Shown here piece by piece: positions 55,870 to 64,000 of a stretch of DNA of 64,000 bases (position 1 is the first letter of the stretch; each line of letters starts with the position of its first letter). The translations under genes and the position numbers were made by a program. Source of the stretch: Homalodisca vitripennis (Eukaryota; Arthropoda; Insecta; Hemiptera; Cicadellidae); contig NC_060208.1 in assembly GCF_021130785.1 (NCBI RefSeq), forward strand, positions 54,044,501 through 54,108,500. Direction: 5' to 3'. A model generated the notes under the pieces. That model ran no database searches. It saw nothing but the letters and a program-made list of their open reading frames with translations, and was not told the DNA's origin.

Positions 55870-56153
55870 CAAAAACTACTAAGACCTGAGTTAATTACAA
55901 TGGCCATTAATAGACACTTATAGATAGATTTTCTTGACCGTGGGAAAAAGGCAAAATCAATTAAGCAACAGAAATACTAAGACCAGAGTAAATCACAATA
56001 ACCATTAATAGACACTTAGTGACAGATTTTCTTGAACGTGGGAACAAGGCAAACTCAACATTAAAGTCGGAAAGAAATTCACGTGAACCAGAATTGATTA
56101 TACACGTGCAAAGTCACGGAATTGTGTGCGAAGCCGCGGGTAACAGCTAGTTA
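55040..56153 (+). repeat. interspersed repeat ending GCGAAGCCGCGGGTAACAGC, with internal tandem duplications
   Basis: Starts around GTGCTGGTCTGTTTGTG and ACAGATTTTGATACGGTTTT, words common near retroelement ends in insects, and finishes GCGAAGCCGCGGGTAACAGC at about 56,149. Inside are two copies of a 156-bp unit ('ctcttttaaagtt' at 55,376 and 55,532), a (TG)n/(TA)n microsatellite and two copies of a 98-bp unit ('ctaagacc' at 55,879 and 55,977). Class not assigned. Confidence 0.55.
55730..55870. repeat. (TG)n(TA)n microsatellite with inverted GTTTTTGTTATATA words
   Basis: A TG run passes into long TA runs, interrupted twice by GTTTTTGTTA and closed by its reverse complement TAACAAAAAC at about 55,868-55,877, so the whole can fold back. 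Length is likely to vary and may be misassembled. Confidence 0.9.
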
Positions 56154-56189
56154 AAAGTAACTGTTGATTTGCAGTTACAGCTGTACAGT

Positions 56190-57900
56190 GGTAAAGGTCT
56201 AGATAGACCCTTGGCCGATACGGCTTAGCCGATTTCAATTTATTTTTTACAAAAATACAGCATTTTTATGAGCTTCAATTTGAAGTGTCACAAGGTATTA
56301 GTTGCCTTTTAAAAATTTTGACTTTGGGTACGGGGGCATGGGGGTGAGCACCCCCATTTTGATAATGTTTTGTTCTCCCAATTAGTACTATACACTCCCG
56401 TTTACAGAATTTTAATACTGGGCTCTTAATACGTCTTTTAATACGAGTTTGAAGTTTTTAAATGAACACCCTGTATAAGCCTATATATGGTTCTTAGCGA
56501 TGCCCATCATGTCATGGTCTCCGAGTGAGTCACTGTCACGGCCAGTGTGACAAGGGTCGTGAGGGGAGGTGAGGAGGGTGAGTCAGCCCATCAATTGAAC
56601 CAACTAATGACGAAATGCTCTCAACCTTCCTTGACACATGTTTTGTCATCTGCGGACCCGCAGCGCTTCAGCGCACCACTGAGGTTTCTGGCACCAATTA
56701 GTTGTTCGAAACCAATAATAGCAGTGTTCTTCTACACCCAATCCGGAGGAAACACACTTAGCTTTTGAAAGAACAAATAAATTTAACAATGGACCATCCT
56801 GCATTTTCTTCGTAACGCGTCCCCGAATTTCCTTTCCTACTCGTTGGAGTTCCATCAACCATCCAAACTCTCGCTGAGCAATGTCCCATCAATTTAAAAA
56901 TGCATATAACAAAAGGTCCTAGAATAATTATTAAAATACTTTAGCATTTTTTAGTATTTAAATTAAAACAGTGGGTTTTGGACTCCGTAGTCGGAGAGTG
57001 AAACATTTTTTATCTATGAAATAATATGTATTTCTCTCCAGTATATTATGATTTTATTGAATAGCACCAACAATATCAATAACATATTTTACCCAGAGTG
57101 GAGGGATCCTAAAGTCGAAGTCCTTAACTTTTCAGTTAAGGCACTTATGGTGGGGCAGGATGTAAGTGTGAGATGGAAGTAGGCATATTTAAATAAATAC
57201 AGAGTCAGAAGGCCGGCGGCATGGTTGGGTCTGTCTTGTTGTCCAGATCAAGAAAATATATGCATACGCAGTTATGAGAATCCCACCTCTTTAAAAAGAT
57301 CAACAACTAAGGTATATGTTATAACAATCTTTAAATGCGTAGCTAGAGTGAGATAGTAATTTTACCTTCAATATCTGCATTACGCTACTAAACAAGAACT
57401 CCACACTTAATATTTTATAAAACTTACAGTTAAAAGTGTGTTTTAACTGAAAATTCCAATTTTATTATCTGGAAATAAGAAGTATTTTTTTATTTAAACC
57501 TACTTTATGGTTTCAAGCTATAAATGTAGAGAAATTAAAATGGCACATCGAAATCATACGATTTCGTAGGCTTTGATTTCAGTCGTAATACTTGTTTTAC
57601 AACGATAAAATAGAAAATGGACCATTGCTCCTATAATTGTTTTCCCTGGACAGAGTTATAATTTCTTAGACCACTCGTAATTTGTGTCACCCCCACAGGT
57701 TCAGTCCCTCACTTCTCTAGCAGTCCGAGAAGAGATATGAATACCGGCTAGCAGCGTAGCACTGGCACAGAAAACATTTATCTCGAACACAACTCAAGTT
57801 TCGGAAGGGTCAATGGGTTGTTTAATTAATGCAGCAGTAGAAAGGCCATTCGTCTGACGGCACATGTTCGGCACGGCAGCCGGGCCTCGGCCTGGCAGTG
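56190..57900. other. upstream region, probable transposon remnants
   Basis: 'aatgaacaccctgtataa' at about 56,460 resembles the outer end of insect DNA transposons, and GGGGGTGAGCACCCCC (about 56,340-56,355) is a small hairpin. The stretch 56,520-56,890 is of mixed composition with short open frames on both strands and no recognisable domain. No gene called. Confidence 0.35.
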
Positions 57901-57942
57901 GAGTGTGGAGTGGAGAAGACCGGGGTTACGGGTTACACTCAC

Positions 57943-58023
57943 GACGGTGGAAGGGGGGGGAGGGAGTGTAGGAACTGGTTCCTTCGGATAATACTCTTAA
58001 AAGAACTGGTTTAGTATTTTATA
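57943..58023 (-). promoter_or_regulatory. candidate TATA promoter and non-coding first exon for wge
   Basis: On the minus strand GGCGCCGTATAAAATAC carries a TATA box (58,023-58,017). About 30 bp downstream is a possible start, followed by a C-rich leader and a consensus donor CCGTC/GTGAGT (57,942-57,941). The leader has no ATG. If spliced to the exon at 53,500, translation would begin at the Met of VMPPL in the following exon. A GC-rich block lies on both sides (57,860-57,960 and 58,025-58,140). Confidence 0.3.
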
Positions 58024-58139
58024 CGGCGCCGCTCCACGCTCGGAAGTGACCTGGCGATTCGGCGCAAAAAACGAAAACGAATTCCACCAGGTGGATACCT
58101 TGTACAGCGCATGCGCACTGCGCTCGTTCTACTGCACTA

Positions 58140-61100
58140 CGCTTGCGTGATGGGCTTAATAATCGTTGCGGCTATATTAATTACGGTTTAATAAAACTAT
58201 TATTTTTATAAAATAAATAATACTATTGCTAATACAGCACGTCATATTTGGCTTACTTCTCGGAAAGAGGAAACTGTTTTAGGCCCTTATAGCAGTAGAT
58301 TACGATGCCCTTTGGTATGATACTGACAGCTAAATATGAAACTAACTCAAATACTGTAAAAAAGATACGACTGACACAGCTATGCAAATGAACTTATCAT
58401 TAAAGTCGCCGATTTAGATTCCTATATAGTTTCTAAGTAAACTTTAACTGTTTTTTTTTTTTTTCACGGATCAACTTTACCTAGATGAAGTTCGTTTAAG
58501 ACTATGTCTCAATATTAAAATAACGCTTGTAAAAACGTTTTATAAGTTTAGGGTGCGTAATAATGCGTCTGAAAGATTTTTATCTGGAGAGGGTACCAAA
58601 ACGAGGACTATGAGTCCATGAGGTATTATATCAAATTTGATCTTTTAAGACTTGTCACATGAATAAATAAGAACATGTGATTTAGTGAAATGTAGTATTA
58701 TTATCTTGATTAGTGTTCTGTCTAACTCTCAAAATTGTACCCTGACATACCGCTAAACAGTGATGAAAGTTTTTATTATTTTAAAAACACCTTGAACTAT
58801 CTAACCAAATGTGGACCGATATAAAAGAAAAACTTGTCAAAAGACATTTGCAGGTCATATACAACCCATTACTTTGTACCTTACTTGTCATATCATATTG
58901 TAATTCATAAGCGACATAAGTCATTCAAAATATATTTTACCGCTGTTTTTCAGCCTTGCTTTGGGAACATCCAACCAAGGACCAAAACCAAACTATTCTA
59001 AACTATTTTGTTTAGTAATAAGTGAAAATGCATTAACTCGGTTATTTATCACCCGACCACAGCAAATGACGCAGTCAAGTTTTGATTTTTACGTGAAAAT
59101 TTACCTTATAACACCATTATAAAACAGGTCATTGTTTAATATACTGAAAATACGTATACAATAATAAAATCATATTGCTAAAAATGTATAGGCCTTTAAC
59201 TGATATACAACACTGATACTTAATTACTTTCATTTTTTCTGTGTCAAGTTTACAATACTGAATTAATGTGACATCATGGTAATCGGTCCACAAAATACTC
59301 GTAAATTTGTTAAAAATCGCACACAACAAATATTTTTTTATTTATAAAGGTACTTCTTTTTATAGTTATTAGGAATACACAGATAAGAAATTTACGAGCG
59401 TTAATATTTGAAATGAACGCTTAATATGTGGTAAAAACAAATACGACAGAAACTAGATTTTAAGAGATTACTAGGCCTAAAGGAGAGCTTGGGTTTACCC
59501 ACTTCACAACCTTAAAACCTTCTGTACACCCCTACAGTATCACTACACACAAATGTTTACGGCCCTGACAATCTTAAGCCACACGTGCATTTTAGTTCTG
59601 TGATCAATTTGTTACCTCTGAGTCCCCCCCTCCCTCGCGTACGCGAGCTGATGGAATATTGTTTTTCTGAGATTTCTTGAGACCTCTAAGGCTCGGCGCG
59701 ATATCGAATGACCCCAAGGTCCCGAAGCCTTAATGTTGAATATTTGATATCATCGCGGCCTAGAGTCACGCGAGGGGCGGAGGCTACCCAGTAGCCAAGG
59801 TGACCTTAACTACACCGCCACTACACTGTCACCCCCACGCCAACAAGTGTTTTGAAAGGTTTTAGAAAAGTTTAAGTTATTATTGTAATTAAAACACACC
59901 CATTTGACTTTACTTTACTAATTGTTCTTTGTGTCAGTAGTTTAAACTAAAACTGTAGAATAACTGCAATGTCTTATTTAATTTTACATCATGAACTTTT
60001 CCCCAAGCTAATTTTTGAACGATTGCAAAACATTTCAAAAAATGAAAATAATTCTGATTAACGTTGACTATTAAACATTGTCAAGCGTTGTCCCCTGTGG
60101 AGGGGCAGACCCTAAATAAAAAAAGTTTAATTTCTCTGATCGTGGCCCCCGGAAACCCTACTATCGTAATCTGAAAATATGTATTGGCTTATGCAATATA
60201 ACGCGGCCTTGTGAACACGATAAATGCCGTAATTTTTAAAATACCCAGGCTACACTTGGTACAAAGAAGGTACTTGCCACATAGCTTGAATGTGTTCGTT
60301 AGTCAGTCTTAACCCAAAAAGATTTCAAGATTGAGACTATTCACATTCCAGCAACAATTTTATCTCGGGTTTTAAATAACATAAATCAAATTTGACACTT
60401 GTTTCAATTGTCGAATAATTTCAAGCAACATTTATTCTTACTTACTTTTAGATATTCTTAAAGATGCAGGATGGTGTTCGTTTAAAATTTAGAAGTTTTA
60501 AAGTTAGAAGTATACAATTATTGAACCGATATAAGTGAATATTTTACAAGCATGGTTCCAAATTAATTGTAACTACGAGTATAATAAGTCCACAAAGAAA
60601 TTTATATGCTTACAACAATTTTGGTCTTTCAAGATTATGGTGTTTCTAAATGCTGAAACGTGTTACAATTTAATATTCCAACATTCAAACTGAGCCGAAA
60701 GGGATATTTACTTGTAAATTTCCGATCAAAATAGGTTTTTAAAATTTATACGTCCTCTAACAATCTAGAAAAATAAAACAATTATGTTAAATGCTCATCT
60801 TTGCAAGCTTCTCAATGTACAAATACAAATAGTACAACAAATTATAACATTTGTTTTCACAGCACCTAGGCCCTTGTTTTCATATTCCCATTTTCAAAAT
60901 TGATTCACAAATAAAGGTCTAATATTTCAAATTTTTTAGTTCAGGAATCGAAGCACAAATTGGCACAACAGACCTAGAAGCGCTCATAAATGATCATAAA
61001 TAGGTAAGTGCACACAAAAAACAATTAGTTTGTGAAATTCGATCTCTTTCTATTGTATTTTAAGGGATTGTGTAGAAAGTTGTCAAAATAACGATCACTT

Positions 61101-62300
61101 TGTAATTATAAATGTTATGTTTCAAATGTACGATTGCAAATCTGGCTTGTGTGACGAGCGTAAGAATGTACAAGTGAGGATTTTGTGACTTATATTCCAA
61201 AAGAACCGCATGAGAGTGACCTCGAAAACTTTAAAGCATTAGTGTTGAACGAACCTATACGGGTTGTACACCACTTTTGGGTTGTAACAAAGAATATGAC
61301 CCTCAGTGAGAATTCTGAACAATGAATCTCATTCCTCGACATTTACAACTCAGTGTTTAATACTGTTGTGAAATTTCACTTTTTAAATATTGGGTAAGTT
61401 GTACTAATTTAGTTATATTCTGGGGTAAGCAGGTGGAATACAGAGTCAATCAAATGATCAATACTTCTCATTAACTATTTTTGAGGTATTGAAATAATTT
61501 TGTTAAATGTTATCTTTAAAAAACATCAGTCTAAAGTCGTAACTCGCGTAAATGTTACATTTTAAAGTTATGGGCGGTAATTTCTAGCACTATTTCTTTT
61601 TAAGTTATGTTTACGGTTTACCAACTCCGTAGCGACAAATTATTTAGACTTAAATTCTTTATTTGCAACAATTGCTCATTTAATAACATTAAATGAAATT
61701 AATAAGAAACGAACTAATCGTAGGGACCGCATTTGATGACTAACATCGAAGCTTGCCCATTAGAGTTGTGAGTGCGAGTTTAGGACAACCTCAGACAGAG
61801 GGTGACAAGATTCGTAGAAGCGTGAAATCTTTTCTCGGTTCCATTGTGTCCCGGACAGAGTATAGAACTTGAGCGTTCTCCAACTTTAAATCTTGACATT
61901 GGCTCCACTAGCACGTCGGAACATGAATTTCAGAAAATAAGCACTCAAAATGATTATTATGCCAATTTCATAGAACACCCGGGCCCTCGCACTCTAGTAT
62001 GCAGCCCTGGAGTATACGCAGAACACATTCGGAGAGAACGTCGTAATCGCGGAAGTTACACAACAGCCAATCTCACAACACTGACTGCAACGAGTCATAA
62101 ATTTCGATAATTTATCCAAGAAACCTGACGGACAGATAAGATACGGTTAGTTTTATAACTAATACAACTGCTGTTGAAGGACAGGAGCATTAAACGGTAT
62201 TGAAATCACAATACCCCTGACGTATATCACCGTTACGTGTTCATTTAACTGTGGAAGACGTAACGTCACGCCGCGCCGTTAGCTTGGCTTGTGGTTCTAT
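58140..62300. other. upstream region without a defined gene
   Basis: AT-rich apart from a GC-rich patch at 59,625-59,830 (CGCGTACGCG palindrome; AAGGTGACCTT, an inverted pair of nuclear-receptor-type half-sites, near 59,800). A plus-strand open stretch at 61,844-62,110 (QSIELERSPTLNLDIGS) begins at a non-ATG codon and has no splice evidence. No exon called. Confidence 0.4.
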
Positions 62301-62499
62301 TTAAAGTTAAGGCTCCACATGTAATTTTATTAGCACATATTTCTTTTAAATAAGCATACTTCGATGCATACTTCAATGTTTTGAATTTAGAAAGATTGAG
62401 TCATAGATACGGGAAATATCGTGAATCAACACAACTTAAGGATAAAAAACACTAATTATAGTGATAGGTCTATAATAACGCATCTCATTTTCACCGCCT

Positions 62500-62890
62500 G
62501 CTTTATTAATAGCGCATTCAACGCCGGAGTGCGCTCTGCGCGTAATTGCAAGTTGGGAAGAGAAATAAATTCCATTCGCGCGGGATAAAAGTGAAGAGGG
62601 TGGGCTGTGGAGAGGGTTGAGGGGGAAACTCCCCTCTCGAGACTTCCCCTCCTTTTGTGCAGCAGGTTGCTTTGTTCGCGCTGCATGCGCCTGCAGCCTT
62701 CGGGAATGCAACGTTCGCATTTCCATTCTCGGCTTTGTAGAGAGCTTTTTGTTTCCGTTTCCGCATACCACTACGCCGCATTTCCACCACACCCTCTGCG
62801 GGAAGTCGGAAAATAGCTGCAAGGAAGCGCTGCCAAATCGTCTTGGTTTTGTTACTCGGGGAGATACACACTGACATAACCACCTCAGTT
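62500..62890. promoter_or_regulatory. GC-rich block, possible promoter or island
   Basis: CpG-rich DNA (CATTCGCGCGGGATAAAAG; CGCGCTGCATGCGCCTGC) within AT-rich surroundings. All frames are rather open here: up to 159 codons on the minus strand and 85 on the plus strand, with no domain and unlikely composition. GCGGGATAAAAG could be a plus-strand TATA-like element. I cannot say which strand, if any, is transcribed. Confidence 0.25.
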
Positions 62891-64000
62891 GTTCACAGAA
62901 CACTGAAATGCCCAAGCTGTTCTACGAAGGATAAGTAAAAGGTCTGTCCCTAATAAATCTGATCATTATGAGTTTGACTAGTCCACAATATATTATTTAT
63001 TCTGGGTTGAAGTTTTAATTGCCGTCCAGGAAGCTATTTAAAATCCTACCATTCCGTCCGTTCTCACAACAATGAGGGCATTCTTTTTAGGTTTTCCGGA
63101 AACTCAAAACTTAACTTACAATACAGTAGATACATTCTAAATGCCCCTTACGAGTAATGTTACGTGCGAATTAAAACCAACTAAAACCTGGTAAACTACT
63201 AATTCAACTTAAGTCAGAATGTGATTTTTTCGTATTCATATGAAAATTAATGTGTGAGTAGAGATAGAGTGCAGCGTGGATAGGTACGCAAAATATTCGA
63301 GTACTTACAAAATATTAGTACATAGCAACCGACATCACTAGACAATTATCTCAAAATAAAAACATTCTAACATTGCTAATGAATAGCTATTTACTACTTT
63401 TTTATTCATTTATTTATAGTACGTACACGTTCTTCCTACTCCTATTTGATGGAATGAAGTCCCCTTTCGGATAATCCAAGGATCGGATAACCAAATGTTG
63501 TGATAAGCCAGACGATCTCTTCGCTGAACGCAGTTTACGACTGGAGTAAAGGCTGCTGGGTATTTTACTAGTTTCCGCAGGCGGAGACACATTTATAGAG
63601 TTTTAAAATGCGAAAAAAACATTGGTTGTAGAACTGTTCCATCCAAGGCTACACCTATGCTGATACTGACAGCTCAGTTAGACTCTGATTTTAACCACTT
63701 TGACATTTTCACCATTCGGATAAACTCCAATTATGGGTAAAACAGTTCCGGATTATCAATCCTAGTCCTTAATGTATAAAATAAAAATTGTGCGATTAAT
63801 TGTCAGGTGAAACAAAACTATTGTTCATGAACAACATAGATAAATGCCCAGCACTGAGTGTAAGAAAGAGAAGGTTCGCAGATAACCGCACAGTCATGCA
63901 CCATTTGTCAAGAGGTACGTTTAAAAGACTTGCGGCCATTAAGATTAATGGGCAGATCGACCATTCATTGTTCTTCCCCCAATGCTACTCCCAATCCTGC
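62891..64000. other. right end of window
   Basis: AT-rich with short open frames only; no exon, repeat or RNA gene recognised. Confidence 0.4.

Noticed and set aside
61844..62110. Plus-strand exon of a neighbouring gene
   Set aside because: Starts at a non-ATG codon, no splice borders that I trust and no domain; left as unexplained open sequence.
62436..62915. 159-codon minus-strand frame
   Set aside because: Lies in a GC-rich block where all frames are open; no domain, no splice sites with a fitting phase, unusual composition.

Overview
This is a eukaryotic, AT-rich nuclear window. Small exons with canonical GT/AG junctions are separated by kilobase introns full of satellites and DNA transposons. 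It is almost certainly from an insect: a mariner element is present, plus a relic of a transposon family common in insects, and the host gene matches the insect winged eye (wge) gene, vertebrate BAHCC1/TNRC18. The frequent TAGGCCTA-like motif and the repeat load would suit a hemipteran, but that is a guess.

One host gene accounts for all the coding sequence I can defend. It lies on the minus strand. I read 14 exons, in transcription order: 53500-53348, 43466-43347, 24417-24304, 19125-18916, 15642-15464, 15116-14877, 13256-13164, 13016-12784, 12497-12106, 10150-9914, 6619-6354, 5726-5478, 2925-2643 and 770-571. Every junction has a GT donor and an AG acceptor, all phases match, and together they give one open frame of 990 codons (residue numbers below count from the first exon seen). 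The start lies upstream of 53500. The 3' end, including the expected C-terminal BAH domain, lies beyond position 1. Recognisable parts are a proline-rich and SUMO-motif-bearing N-terminal part, a glutamine-containing middle, an acidic stretch, a short coiled coil, two AT-hooks and the Tudor-like segment typical of BAHCC1/TNRC18. The product is inferred to be a nuclear chromatin reader or scaffold.

The introns hold most of the other content. The intron at 6620-9913 carries a mariner with perfect 28-bp ends and a broken transposase. The 18.9-kb intron at 24418-43346 carries an 87-bp tandem array, a 706-bp foldback element, a GC-rich promoter-like block at 35.4-35.5 kb, and a 123/119-bp satellite split by a 2.4-kb transposon that itself contains a tRNA-derived SINE. 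The 9.9-kb intron at 43467-53347 carries a 141-bp higher-order satellite, a 53-bp array of about 35 copies, a possible poison exon and a GC-rich block. Upstream of 53500 I see repeats, a TATA-plus-donor candidate first exon near 58.0 kb and a GC-rich block near 62.7 kb, but no defensible coding exon.

No conventional RNA gene, CRISPR array or operon is present. Long open frames inside the tandem arrays arise because the units are multiples of three; I do not regard them as genes.
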